A stretch of 64,000 nucleotides of DNA, from contig CP114490.1 of NCBI GenBank assembly GCA_027186245.1, positions 7,386,501 to 7,450,500 on the forward strand, given 5' to 3'. Below the pieces are notes generated by a model. The model was given only the letters and a program-made list of their open reading frames with translations, was not told the origin of the DNA and searched no databases. Position 1 is the stretch's first letter. Each line of letters begins with the position of its first letter. The DNA is from Coriaria nepalensis (Eukaryota; Streptophyta; Magnoliopsida; Cucurbitales; Coriariaceae). This document shows, piece by piece, positions 13,682-26,460 of this stretch. The position numbers and the translations under genes are program-made.

Positions 13682-15450
13682 TACAATTAAATTCGATTCT
13701 CTAGTCTTCTCTTCCGTTGGAAAATCAATGTGAAATTCATGAGGAAAAAGATTCCATTTTGAATTAAGAATTCATAAGAAGAATAAAATCAAAGAGAAAT
13801 AGAGAACAAAAAAAGTCAAGAAAATATTTTTCTAATTTTTTGTTTTTATATAATTTAGAGAGAGAGAGAGACAGACAGGTTTTTTTATCATGCAGGAACA
13901 GACAAGGGGGTGGTGCCCAACTGCCGGTTGCCAGATAACAAAGTTTACGCTGTCTGCGCATTGTAACGTAGAATAGTTCTTGACGACTAACGTGAACCGG
14001 GTAGTGTTTGGTTTGTGGCTAGAACACGGAGCTTACCGCTTACGGCTGGAGGAAGGGAGAGGCAGTGAGTCAGTGACGTGTGGATGTCTGGATGAGAAGG
14101 CGTAGACGTTTCGTTTTATCTGCCACATGTTTTGCTCTAAATTTGGACGGCTTTCAATCATAGCGATATAAAATTAATATATAAAATTAAAATAAATCGA
14201 TATTATATATATATATTTATAAATTTTTAATTCTAAATTAAATAAAGTGTTTCTTTTGTAAAAGATATTGTTACGAAATTTACATGTTTGAATGTAATGT
14301 GAATATTATTGGCTTGTATAGTAGGTTATATGGAGAAATGGTAGAGACGATAATGGCGATATGGCGTGATAACAGAAGATGATAGTGATGGTGTAGACTA
14401 TTTCGAGGATTGAAACATTAATGATATATTAGATCATTATATACTTATAGTTTGTAACTTTGTAACTTTGTATGGTATATAAGTCATTTTGTACCTATTC
14501 TAGAGCTTTAAGCAAAGACTAAGAAAAACTATCATTTTGTATCTCTTTATACGATTAACCTACCAAAATTTCGTATTAGAAATGAATTATTGAAAATGAA
14601 AATCAAGGCACGGTCGGCATGCTATGAATCTGAATTCTTTTTGCTCAGTTAGTGGTGCTTTCTTTCTGAAGGAGTGGATACTAATCCTTTCATGCTTCAC
14701 AGTAGGGTCTTTAGCTCTTCAATATTGATATGATATGATACGGGAATATGGGACCAGAAAAACGTTTTTTGCATCATCGACATCTACTATTTTCCAGTGA
14801 ATCTATGGAAATAAAGTGAAACAAAAAGATTTCATGGGAAATTCATGAAGAACACACAACACACGAATATAAAGTTTTGACCCTCTCTGTAGTTCCAAAT
14901 TGGTAGGGGGAATTACTTTTCTCGAGTCATCACTACTACATAGCGCGTCAAAAAGGTCCCCGTTTCAATCCGAGCCAATCGTTTCAGTATTTGTTTCTGT
15001 TTTCTGGACAGGGATTATTATTATCTGGTGTTTTAACATTCTTGACTCACATTTTTTTGTGCATCAACCCATTTCTGCAACAATATACAGCCCTTCACTT
15101 CACACTCTCAACAAATCAATAGAGAAATGTGTAATTACTTCTTACACAGTTGGTTTTGAATATAAAGTGCAAAGAAGTGAACTTCCAAAACTGTACACAG
15201 TATATAGTAGGTCATTCTATTCTAGTTCTTGATTTAGTATGAGTAATGAGGCCTAACTGGCGCCTTCTTCTTCTTCCTCATTTGTATTGGGCAATATGAA
15301 ATTTGAATGCACAGAAAAATGCAAACTAATAACAAGAATCACACAATAACAGAGTGTCTATGCATCTCCCAAACCCAAAAGAGTCTAATCCCAACCAACT
15401 AAAACTCATTGTGCAGCAACAAACACAGATACACTTCTAACGACATAAAA
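13682..15450. other. Intergenic, no gene recognised
   Basis: The segment includes the promoter side of the preceding minus-strand gene, AT-rich sequence around 14160-14300, and the 3' flank of the next minus-strand gene. A GA-rich stretch at about 13857-13872 sits in the leader of the upstream gene. I see no convincing coding or transposon signal. Confidence 0.5.
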
Positions 15451-18400
15451 TCAAGGAGAAGTGACTTGCTTTCGGATTCTGCTCGAGCGCCTGACTGGAG
15501 TAATCATCTCTTCTTCACCCTGCAAAAACCCAAATGCCAGATTTTATACTTTGAAATTAAGAACAAATGTGAATAATTAGTAGATAACTGTTACCTTATA
15601 GACACTCACTTTCTTGATTTGGGTTTTCTCGTAAGTAGTGAAACTTCCGTAAGATGGCGATGCAGTAGACATAGAGTTGTCCATGGAAGAAGCTAAGGAT
15701 TCTCTCCTGTAATAATTCTTCCTCTGTTTCATCTCATGGCTCTGTGCTTCGTCTGTTCCCTTAAGTTCCTTCTTGCTATTATAAGATGAAAAGCTGCTCA
15801 TTTCAGAAGGGCAAGATTCTCCTCCCATGTCCACTTCAGTTGGGAAATTCCTTGATGATCTCCTCTCCATGAATGTGCTAACCGAAATTGGACTGAAATC
15901 CTTTTTCTTCTGCTCCTCAACAATGACAGAATTTGAACTTGTTCTTCCCGTGCTTTTCTGACCTCTCCTTGCAAATATGAAGATTGTAGCTATAATTAGA
16001 GGTAGAGTTGCTATTAGGGCAATGGCTGAAACAACTGATTTTTCTTCACTTGAAGGATTCACTCCAACCAGGAATTCAGATTCCAAACTTTCTGATTCTT
16101 CTTCTGTATTGCTGCTAAGCTCGATATTAGCATCATTGACATCAAGTTGAATCTTGTCAGATTCTGTTGCTAGGACTGACTGATCTTGATCTAAAAATTC
16201 TGTTTCAAAATTTTGCTGCTCGATAATATGATCATTAATAGTAGTCACAGTATCATATACTTCGAAGCCTTGTGCTGCTACTAACTTATTTTCATCAGCC
16301 ATCAACTCCAGTTGAGAAGAGGAAGCCGGTTTAACTTCCTCAATTTCCGGAGCATTATGTTCTGAAGCCTCTTCAGGATCATCAATAGTAGTCGCAGTAT
16401 CAAATACTTTGAAGTCTTGTACTGCTAGTAACTTATTTTCATAAGCCACCACCTCGAGCAGAGAAGAGGCCGGCTTAACTTCCTCAATTTCCGGAGCATT
16501 ATGTTCTGAAGCCTCTTCAGACCTTCCATCTTCTTCCTCTTCTTCTTCATGCTCCAAATCTTCCTTTCTTTCCGAAACTTCCTTAGTTTCATCATTGTCT
16601 GGTTCAAACTCGAACCGACCCTCATCTTCTGGAACTGCAATATTTTCAACAGCAAGTTCCTTCACGGGTTCTAGTACATTCAAATCATACCCTTCTTCTT
16701 CTATCACTTCACTTATCTGATCAAATACAAAGTCTCTAGTGCCTGTTATGTCATTGTGCAATGCAGTCAAGTTGAAATACAGCAGTGGGCCCTGGCCTGA
16801 GTTGTGTGCTTCTTGGAAATGGAAAATTACCTCAGAAAGGAAATTGATTGAGTTAGCAGACCAGTCCCTGAAATTTTGAACCAACCCATCATAATTCGCT
16901 TTTGCAAATTCATAAATTTCATAGGGATTGATCTGCACCGAGCCATCATAATACATGTTGGGATCAAATCCTGAGGAGTTATGGATTGCAATAGAAAATC
17001 CAGTAACAAATAAGATCAAAAGCAAGCTAGTGAAGTTGTGCCTCATGAAAAAATGAGGCTTTTTAGGAGCAGTAGCCCCTTTCTGTACGTTCTCCTTCTC
17101 AACTGTAATGAGATTCGGTTCAAGAATTTCAACCTCTTCTACTCGACCATCTTCCTTCATAGTTTCGCATGAAGAAACAACACCATCTAGTAATTCTGAA
17201 GATGACGCCTCTGTTGGCTTTTCTTCTTGCTCTTCATTTACTTCTTTTGAAGTTTCAACTGAAGAATCCTCATCAGATTCTTTCCGGGATGATTCATCAG
17301 ACTGGGTTTCTTCAGTAACATCAGTGTCTGAAAGGTTCCCTGTGACAAAGCTGTCTTCTAATCTCTTCCCATCTGCTTCCATACTAAGGTAATGTTCAAT
17401 TCTGGGGTTAGGTCTGTAATGAAGAAACTGAGGCCTAGGGGACAGATAATTGGTTTTCGGGTCATACGGAGGCAATGATGGATCTGCATCAAGTGGTGCT
17501 AAAATAGGAAATGATGATAAAGGAGGACTAATCTTAAAACTTGGGTCGAGATTAACACAATCATGCTCTTCATTATCATTCTCCAAACCATTCTCATAGT
17601 TCAAAATTATTTCAGGTTCGACAAATCTTACGGTTTTAGAAGCTTTTGAAACCGAAGGAGTTTTCAAATCTGAGGCTTCTACCGATTTGTGATTTGTATC
17701 AGAATCTGGCTTTAAATCATTTACCGTTTCTGATTCTTGAGGATTCACTGAGTTGAGTGAAGGGCATTTTAGTTCAAAATGTTCTTCATTATCTAACGGT
17801 TCGACAAATCTAACGGTTTTAGAAGCTTTTGAAACTGAAGGAGTTTTCAAATCTGAGCCTTCTACCGATTTGTGATTTGTATCAGAATCGGGCTTTAAAT
17901 CATTTACCGTTTCTGATTCTTGAGGATTCACCGAGTTGAGTGAAGGGCATTTTAGGTCGGAAAAGGAGAGAGAAGTCCGAACCGGCTCGTTCCTCTCGGA
18001 AAGAATCTTTTTCTTTGGAGAAGGAGATATCTTAGAAGCAGCTGAGATTGTTGGAGACATGAAGTTCTTCGTGCCCTTCAACACTGATGGAGATCGAGTT
18101 GCTTTTGCCGATTTCATATTCTGGTCCTTTCCGTTCTCTTTGTCCTCGCAATCCCACAAGGAAAAAGGTAGGCTTTCTCTGCCCATGGAGTTTCTTCTTG
18201 GATAATCTACAACTCACAACAAACCGGTTGATAAAGAAGCAGAATCGGAATGTATAAACCCTAAATTTCAGCAGGCTGATAAATTTTCTCGTGAAATTTT
18301 CATGCAATTTCAAATCAAAAGCGACTAACAACGAAATTGGACTGGTTTCTTGGAAAGGCAAGCCAGAAAAAGAAAAATTTTCATTTTAAATCTTTTTAGT

Positions 18401-18733
18401 ATCGTCATAGTAGGTTTTTAGGTCAGTCCCTAATATTTCTTCCGCACTTTCTCGGCAACTAATCACGTAAGGAAAGAAAATAAAGAAGGTAAAATAGATT
18501 TAGTAGGAGTAAAGAAAGATCGTTAAACCTGATGGACTATTAGCAGGAGTGTTAGGGTTGATAAAGCCCCTTGGAGATGCAGAAATAGAAGGCTTCGACG
18601 AAAATGGATTTCCAGTTAAACTCCTCCTGATTGGATTGTTAATTTCTGACTTTCGAGAAATAGGGTTTATTGTCGTTCTGCTTGAAATTGGTGAAGAAGA
18701 AGAGGGCTTGCTTGAAGGCGGAGGAGCAGCCAT
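15451..18733 (-). CDS. Large acidic two-TM protein of unknown function with internal duplications
   Basis: Three exons (18733..18529, 18206..15595, 15519..15451) give 961 residues. The start at 18733 (MAAPPPSSKPSSSSPISSRT) is preferred over the ATG at 18184-18186. Exon 1 is open and ends at a good donor, and it joins in phase to YPRRNSMGRESLPFSLWDCE. The N-terminal third is basic and S/T/P-rich with a KTVRFVEP motif. A hydrophobic segment (LLLILFVTGFSIAIH) lies near residue 460 and a second (IALIATLPLIIATIFIFARR) near residue 800, separated by a very acidic coiled region. The C-terminus is S-rich and basic (TPVRRSSRIRKQVTSP). Two in-frame duplications are visible: 61 codons near the N-terminus and an EEASEHNAPEIEEVKPASS block. 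The role is unknown; it is conserved-looking but unrecognised. Confidence 0.82.
17615..17955. repeat. In-frame tandem duplication within exon 2 (2 x 158 bp, 183-bp offset)
   Basis: Positions 17615-17772 and 17798-17955 are near-identical; I count 5 mismatches in 158 bases. The offset of 183 bp equals 61 codons, so the frame is kept. Both copies encode LKCPSLNSVNPQESETVNDL and KTVRFVEP. The short spacer between them (LDNEEHFE in the upstream copy) corresponds to part of the sequence downstream of the second copy. Confidence 0.92.
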
Positions 18734-19569
18734 TTTAAGGTTCTTTGGTTGAAGAAATTAATTAACAAATTGATGTTTCAGAATCAGAATCTATGAAACG
18801 AGAGAGTGAGAAATTTAGAGAGAGAGAGAGAATCTTGAGAGCAAATTTTGATCAGTGAAAATGTAACGGCTAGTTTTCGAACTGGGAGGATTTGGGAATT
18901 TAAACCGATTGTTTTTGACCGTTGGCTAGGGCGGACGTAGAAGGAATTAAAAAAAAAAAAAGTCAAAAGGGAAATGATGAGCCTGGAGCCGTCGGATCAT
19001 ATTTGCTTTTTTCATTTGAAAGATGTAGAGACGATATCATGTAACCGTTAAAAGGAAAATTGATCCACCAAAAAATGTGTTTAAAAATTGAACTCACTTC
19101 AAAATTTCTTTGCAAGTGTAATTCACTTTTTTCGATTAAATATATATATATAATAAATATATAAAAAAAGACAACATACTCTTAATGATTTTTGAAAAAA
19201 AAAAACAAAAAACAAAAGAAATCAAAAACTATTTTATCTTCCTTCTTTCTCCCTCCACACCGAAGGTTATTCTAAAAAAAAATTCAGAAAACATTTAGAA
19301 AGAAACACTTTCTTCATCTGAGGCAATCGAGATGACAAGTCAAAACTTCTTAAGGAAAATAGAAAACTATACATTATGTCAATTTTTTCCGATTGCTCGA
19401 TGGTTATCTAAAAGTTATTTATTCTTTTTATATTTTTTTTAGCTTATAATTGTTTGTATTAATATTAATTAGGTTGTGTTTGTGTTTATTTTCAGAGGGG
19501 AGAAATGGTAAGGAATTGTATTCTTAGACCCATTATTACTTAATATCTTTACGACAAAGCCTGTATTTC
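18734..19569. other. Intergenic: promoter of minus-strand gene, then AT-rich DNA
   Basis: A GA microsatellite (about 18818-18830) falls in the likely 5' leader of the minus-strand gene. The rest is A/T-rich with homopolymer runs and no gene. Confidence 0.45.
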
Positions 19570-20262
19570 CATGATTTTCAAATTAGATAAAATTGTTGCT
19601 AATATAAAAGAGAAGTTTATCCCAAAACAAGTGGCTGTTTTGAGGTCTACATATTTGAGTTACTTACTTGACGTGGATCCAAAACTTACCAACTTTGGCC
19701 AACTCCTAAATAGTTTTATCTTGTAAAGAGCCTATTACAAGAAGAATAATGATGTGTGGTTTTTAGTCGGTGATAAGCGTATTTAGTTCATTTGAGGAAA
19801 TTTACTTAAGTGACGAGGTTGAAGTGTTATGATTTTAAGAGCAACACGAGATCGATCACTTGGGCATAGATAACCGCTTGTTGAACAAGCATCTTGATGA
19901 AAAATATTGTCTTAGCTTCAAAGTTTGGAGAGTTTTTTTTAGGAACATTTGGCATGAAGATGATGACGATATTATCAATATGACTCTTGTATACTTAATT
20001 AAGGCGATCATCATGATTCAAGGGAAAAAAAATAATATCAAGATATTCATTTTGTTCGTCACAGCTAACCTGCCAAGGATCAAAAAGTACTTTTGTGATA
20101 GACTATCTTTTGAGAAGACCATTTCAAGATTGAAAAAAAATATTGTTGAGAAGGCTATCACGATCCAAAGTTGGCATTCTAGTCATGAAAAAATACACAC
20201 AGTTACAAGGTTTCTACTTGATTTACCAGTTAGTATTTTTAGTGTAATTTTAAAATTCTAAT
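19570..20262 (+). pseudogene. Decayed transposon-derived DUF1985-like ORF
   Basis: The first part reads VAVLRSTYLSYLLDVDPKLT, then FGQLLNSFIL and, after a stop, a DVWFLVGDKR segment. Downstream, an uninterrupted 133-codon stretch (19860..20261) contains NMTLVYLIKAIIMIQGKKNN and a CDRLSFEKTISRLK segment. This order resembles DUF1985 proteins found beside Ulp1-like protease genes in Mutator-type plant transposons. Several stops break the 5' half, so it is a dead fragment. No terminal repeats were identified, and similarity is by pattern recognition only. Confidence 0.5.
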
Positions 20263-20997
20263 GAGTGTATTTTTTCTATTTAAAATTTGGTCTGTACATT
20301 TAAGTATATATGAGTTTATGAATCCATTCGTTTTCTTAAAAAAAAAAATCAACCAAATAGATGTACGAAAATTTGATGCTTTGAATTTTGAATTGGACAT
20401 CCATATCAAATGAAGAGAGATAAAAATAAGTATTTTAATTTAAGTAATGAATCTATTCTAATTCACCATAGTTATTTATAATTAAATTGACTTTTATTTA
20501 CTTATAATACAGCTCCCGTAACAACAACACAGCGACCATTAACAAGTCCACAACACAAACTAAACAACATGCATGCATGAAAGAGTGGATTTCGGATTCA
20601 ATGTCTTCAACGTTCCATGCCGATTATATATTCACTTAATCTCATCCATCCAGTTTTAATCCAACGGCTAATTTTGAGCCACGCGGTCGACTTATTTTGA
20701 AACAAAATAGGGATTAGAAATGTGTGGATGAGATTAAATGGGATTACATAAAGACCCATTAGGCCCAGAGTGCATGGTTGTAGGCCTTGTTACAAGTCAT
20801 TGGCCCAATCAAGGGGTGGGAACCATTTTATTTGGCCCACTATTTTAAGGTTGCATTACCACCATTGCACATGACTGGTTATCGATCACGTGAGCAGCCC
20901 CGTGCTCTGATGCCTTAAACCCTGTTCTCTCTCCCTCTCCCTCTCCCTCAACTAAGGGTTCAAAGCCAGCACCTCTGTCTCTCTCTCTCTCCTCACT
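20263..20997. other. Intergenic and AspRS promoter/leader
   Basis: AT-rich DNA is followed by a CT-rich leader (about 20925-20996) immediately before the ATG. A half telo-box-like taaaccct occurs near 20916. No gene is present. Confidence 0.45.
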
Positions 20998-23900
20998 ATG
21001 GCTCTACTGCTGAGAGCTTTCCCTGTCATATCGATCCGCTCAAAACCTCACAAATTTCCCCTTCACCACCTAACTTTTCTCAAACCCCACTTCCCAAAAT
21101 CACTTCTCAGAACCCCAAAAGCAGCTTTCTCCATTGCTGCTTCAACACAACATTCTTCTTCTTCCTCTTCTTCCTCCACTGAAACTCTCACTCCGAATTC
21201 AAACCCAGCAGCGTCACATCCGTTCAGCGACTCTCTTCAATGGGTTAGTCGAACTCGGTTCTGCGGCGAATTGTCGAATGATGACGTGGGTAAACGGGTC
21301 CGACTCTGTGGCTGGGTCGCTCTTCATAGGATCCATGGTGGCCTTACTTTTCTCAATCTAAGAGACCATACCGGCATTGTTCAGGTTGTTATTCAGATTC
21401 TTTCTTCCTCAAATTTCTGTGCTTTTTCTTTTGGTGGATGGAAAAAGCTTCACATCTGAAAACTTTGTACAATCTGTCTATGGAAGAATTCATTGAATTG
21501 ATTTTACTTCTAATTTCAATTCTATTTCTTTAGACTAAAGTTTATGGTGAATTAGTTCAATTTGAATTTTATTGTATAGAATCACAGTAAAAACGAATAA
21601 CACTGGGCATAACTACAAAGATATGGGATTCCTTACTTTTGAAAAAAAATTCCAAACATGAGTATTTTCTGATTGTTGACGTTTCTAATGTACCAGTTTG
21701 TTTTGTTTTGTTTGTTTGTTTGTTTATTTTTTATTTTTTGGTTTTTCCTTGAATATAACTTCAAATACTTGTTAATCAGGTTGCTACGCTGCCGGACAAA
21801 TTTCCAGATGCCCACTCAATCATTAAGGACTTGAGGCTCGAGTATGTGGTTGCTGTGGAAGGCATTATACAGTCTAGGCCGGAAGATTCCATTAACAAGA
21901 AAATGAAAACCGGCACTATTGAGGTATATTTATCATTACTTTCTGCTGACGATTTCTTCAAATTTGACTGAGTTCATGTTAAATCTGTTCGGTGTGTTTG
22001 TAGTAGCAAATTGGAGAATTAAAGTATTTTTTTATTTTTAAATATATTTTTTATTTATTTATTTTTTAATATTGGGTGGTTCCCTTGCTCCAAATCTTAA
22101 GAACTACAGGTTTCTATACTTGTAAAACTTTAAACTTGGAAGTATTTTTGTTATCATATGAAGGTAATTATTACAGGTATTTATTATCCAAAGTTGACCT
22201 CTCTTTTGGGGACCTGTTTGTTTGTTTTCATTTTCATTTTTTGCTTTTTGCTTTTTGTTTTTCTTCCTGATCTTGTTCTATTCCAATCGCATGGTTTTTC
22301 ATTTGTGTTTCAGCTTGCTGCAGAGCATGCTGAAGTATTGAATGCCGTGAAATCAAAGTTGCCATTTTTAGTTACCACTGTGGATGAGTCAAAAGATTCT
22401 GTTAAAGAGGAGATTCGTTTGAGGTAATTGACTGTGAATTAAAAACCTTCCTCTGAGTTTCCAGAAATCATAGTGCAATGTACTCTTGACTATTTTCTTG
22501 TTAGTCGAGCCTTAAGAAGGTTTAATCACAAAATAATTAGTATTTAAAATGCATTCTTCATTTTAGTCTTGAGATTATGCCTCTTTCTTAAAGTTTTGAT
22601 TAAAATGGCTTGAGATATCTTTGTGCTTAGATATCGATGCCTTGATCTAAGGAGGCAGCAAATGACTTTTAACATAATATTGAGGCATAAAGTGGTGAAG
22701 TTCATTCGAAGATATTTAGAGGACGTACATGGTTTTGTGGAGGTACTATTCTGTGAATTGTTGATTTTCTTTTTAGCTCTTGCCACTCTATATTGAACTT
22801 GTACTGTTTTTCCACAATTGCAGTGGTATCACAAGTCATATGATCTTTTGATGCTGACTTTTTAATAATTATAAGGTGTAGATTGAGACCCCAATACTTT
22901 CTAGATCTACTCCGGAAGGTGCGCGAGATTATCTGGTGCCCTCCAGAGTTCAGGTACCCGTCTATCCTCATATAATTTGGTGTTTCATATTCTCTCTCTC
23001 TCTTCTTTCGATGCAATATTACTAGAGGATTTGACTGATCAATTCGAAGTACATGAATAATGTAAATGTTTTATAAATTTGATATTCAATGTAAAACTCT
23101 GATATATACACATATTTTTGACATGCCTTGTGGCTCTGATAATTGAGTGTTTGTTTTTTGAAGCCAGGAACATTCTAGGCATTGCCTCAAAGTCCCCAAC
23201 TTTTTAAGCAAATGTTAATGGTCTCTGGTTTTGATAAATATTATCAAGTAGCAAGGTATGCATTACTTTTCTTATCTTTTATTTTTCTTTAATTAAAATT
23301 TTCCTTGAGACACATATGGAAAAAACAGTGATGGGATTTTTGAACTTGAATTAGATAGGTGTTTTCTACTTTTTCTATTAAAAAAAAAAAACGTTGAAAC
23401 TTTGTTTACTCTGCTGCTATCTATGCAGATGTTTTAGATATGAAGACCTAAGGGCAGATAGACAACCAGAGTTCACTCAGCTTGATATTGAATTGTCATT
23501 TACTACGTTGGAGGACATGCTGAGGCTTAATGAAGATTTAATTAGAAAGGTAATCATTACTTGCCTGAGGTGTCTTTTTAACAGGGTGCAGATAGGCCAG
23601 AATTTGTCAATATAACGGAATCTAACTCTACTCTTTACTTATTCTAATTTGTAGGTTTTTCTGGAAATCAAAGGGGTCCAATTACCTAATCCTTTTCCAA
23701 GGCTTACCTATGCTGAAGCAATGAGTCGGTATGGTTCAGACAGACCAGACACAAGATTCGATCTGGAGTTACAAGATGTAATCATTTCGCAATCATAAAG
23801 ATTCAGTTCAATATATATATTTATAAATTGGTTTCTCTTTTACTCTTATAACATAATGATGAGGAATGAAAAAGAGAAATTCAACATCCTCATGGAATTT

Positions 23901-25749
23901 TGTGTAGCTTCTAGCATCTTTTTATAGGGCGACATCACTATTTGATAAAGTTTTCAAATAAAGACTATTGATTGGTTTTTTCTTTGGAGGTGCAGGTATC
24001 TGATATATTTGCAGATACCTCCTTCAGGTTTTTTGCAGATACATTGAAAAGCGGAGGAGTTATCAAAGTGATCTGTGTTCCATCTGGTGCTAAAAAGTAT
24101 TCAAACACGGCTCTTAAGAAAGGTGACATTTATAATGAAGCCTACAAATCCGGAGCCAAGGGTTTACCTTTCCTCAAAGTCTTGGATGATGGTAAAACTT
24201 GGGGTTCTTTTTGGTTGTTGCTTATAAAATATGAATGCGATGTATGTTCATATTTGGTCTTCTCTCTTGATATGGATAAGATATTGTTTCAGGTGGGATT
24301 GAAGGGATTCCCGCTCTAGTATCAACCTTGGATCCTACAAGCAGAGACAAACTTTTGAGAAGATGTTGTGGTGGGCCAGGTGATCTTATCTTGTTTGCTG
24401 TGGGTCATCATGTATCGGTCAATAAAACTCTAGACCGGCTTAGAGTGTTCTTAGCTAATGAGCTGGGTTTGGTTGATCATGTAAGTTCATAAACTAAATG
24501 CCTTCTAATTATACATCAGACTTAATTATGGTTATCTTTTTGGTCCCTAATGCTTCATCTTATTGTCTGATAATTTATAGTCCAGGCATTCAATTCTGTG
24601 GGTAACTGATTTTCCGATGTTTGAGTGGAATGGTTCTGAGCAGAGACTGGAGGTCTGTTTTACTTTTCCATTAATTAACTTCTTTTTTTCTTTTTTGATG
24701 TACTAAAATAATAACCATAAACGTAATTTGCAGGCCCTGCATCATCCATTTACAGCTCCAAACCCTGAAGACATGAATGATCTTTCATCTGCCCGTGCCT
24801 TAGCTTATGACATGGTTTACAATGGTGTGGAGGTAAATCTATTTGTTCAAACACTTAATTACCATCATCATTGTAATTTGATATGATTTTGAATTTTAAA
24901 TATTTTTATTATCTGATATTTTGTCTCCAGCCAAACCTGTTTTCTATGTTTCTTTTCACCTATTTTTCTGTCAGATCGGTGGTGGAAGCTTGAGAATTTA
25001 TAAACGAGAGATCCAGCAGAAGGTCTTGGAGATTGTTGGTATCTCACCTGAACAGGTGATTAGACCCGTCACTCGATTTTTTTATTTTTATTTTTTACTT
25101 TCTGGTGGCCCCAAACTGGAGTTTCAAAACAGGAGCCAAGTGAATGCTTGATATGCAAAGCACAGAACAAATCCTAATGAACACCATTTTCCACTAGTGA
25201 TTGAACTCATTGAAGATAGCAATATGATGTCATTTTCCGCAAATAATGTTTGTTATGTACTACTGTTTACAGGCTGAAGCAAAGTTTGGGTTTCTTTTGG
25301 AAGCATTAGACATGGGTGCTCCTCCCCATGGTATTTAACTCCCGCCTTACTAGTTTTAGAATTGGATTTCTGAAATTAGATTATTCTGTCAAAATAATTG
25401 TCCAAGAGTTTGTAAACTGGGATAACTGTTAAATTATGTTAAATTATATTAAAATCGGGGTTTTCTTACGCTTATGTAAACAGTAATTTGATAGATTGCA
25501 AGGTAAACGAGTGTGATGTAAACATCATTTTCTAGTTGTTGAGGGTTTAACATATGCTAATAACCTTTTCGAAATGCAGGTGGTATTGCTTATGGGTTGG
25601 ATCGATTAGTAATGTTATTAGCGGGTGCTAATTCGATTCGGGATGTCATACCTTTCCCTAAAACGACGACGGCTCAATGCGCCCTCACTCGAGCTCCATC
25701 CGAAGTTGATCCACAACAACTCAAGGAGTTATCATTTCCCACCCAATAA
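20998..25749 (+). CDS. Aspartyl-tRNA synthetase, bacterial/organellar type, with in-frame TAG in exon 6
   Basis: Fifteen exons: 20998..21384, 21780..21923, 22314..22423, 22631..22742, 22882..22953, 23164..23255, 23429..23549, 23655..23777, 23996..24191, 24293..24480, 24581..24652, 24734..24832, 24975..25055, 25273..25330, 25580..25749. All phases agree. The product is a class IIb bacterial-type AspRS with an N-terminal S/T-rich organelle presequence. An anticodon-binding OB fold follows ([20 protein letters not shown]), then motif 2 ([20 protein letters not shown]) and motif 3 ([13 protein letters not shown]). It would charge tRNA-Asp in chloroplast and mitochondrion. Exon 6 reads P-G-T-F-stop-A-L-P-Q-S: TAG at 23176-23178 replaces the tyrosine expected in the conserved PGxFYALPQSPQ block. 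Every other exon is intact, so it is either a young null allele, a sequence error, or is bypassed by using the TAG's own AG as acceptor (exon starting 23179, in frame, five codons shorter). Confidence 0.9.
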
Positions 25750-26094
25750 TAGGAATCTCAATATACATACACATAACGATTGAATTCTTAATTTTCAACC
25801 GATTACAACATTATTAACTACTTTTTTCTTCCTTTCCCGTTCTCTATTACTGTTAATAAATGGTACATGATCTTTTTCTGCCTCCATTCTTTGTTCGAGT
25901 TTAGTCTGTGGTTATGAATGTTGCATGATCGTTATATCTCATTCCATTCTTTGTTCGAGTTTAGTTTGTTATCAATAAATGGTGCATGATCGTTATCTCG
26001 TTCCATTCTTTGTTTGAATTTAGTTTGTGATTAATATATGGTGCAAGATCGTTATCAAATTCAACTTCATATTCGAACAAATCATATAATATAT
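25750..26094. other. AspRS 3' flank with three copies of a short direct repeat
   Basis: A block of about 60-80 bases (ttccattctttgttcgagtt ... atggtgcatgatcgttat) recurs with variation three to four times between about 25860 and 26055. It is a short imperfect tandem repeat leading into the hexanucleotide array. It has no coding content. Confidence 0.65.
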
Positions 26095-26459
26095 ACCAAT
26101 ACCAATACCAATACCAATACCAATACCAATACCAATACCAATACCAATACCAATACCAATACCAATACCAATACCAATACCAATACCAATACCAATACCA
26201 ATACCAATACCAATACCAATACCAATACCAATACCAATACCAATACCAATACCAATACCAATACCAATACCAATACCAATACCAATACCAATACCAATAC
26301 CAATACCAATACCAATACCAATACCAATACCAATACCAATACCAATACCAATACCAATACCAATACCAATACCAATACCAATACCAATACCAATACCAAT
26401 ACCAATACCAATACCAATACCAATACCAATACCAATACCAATACCAATACCAATACCAA
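26095..26459. repeat. Perfect (ACCAAT) hexanucleotide array, 60 copies
   Basis: From 26095 to 26454 the sequence is exactly 60 uninterrupted ACCAAT units, followed by a partial unit to 26459. Long ORFs across it on either strand (poly-TN, poly-YW, poly-VL) are artefacts of the six-base period. The lack of any interruption points to recent expansion. The right flank (aataccagaattaagaaagt) resembles the low-complexity repeat at 1660-1760. Confidence 0.97.
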
Positions 26460-26460
26460 A

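Noticed and set aside
14900..15232. 110-codon plus-strand ORF
   Set aside because: AT-rich composition, no recognisable domain, no splice or promoter support.
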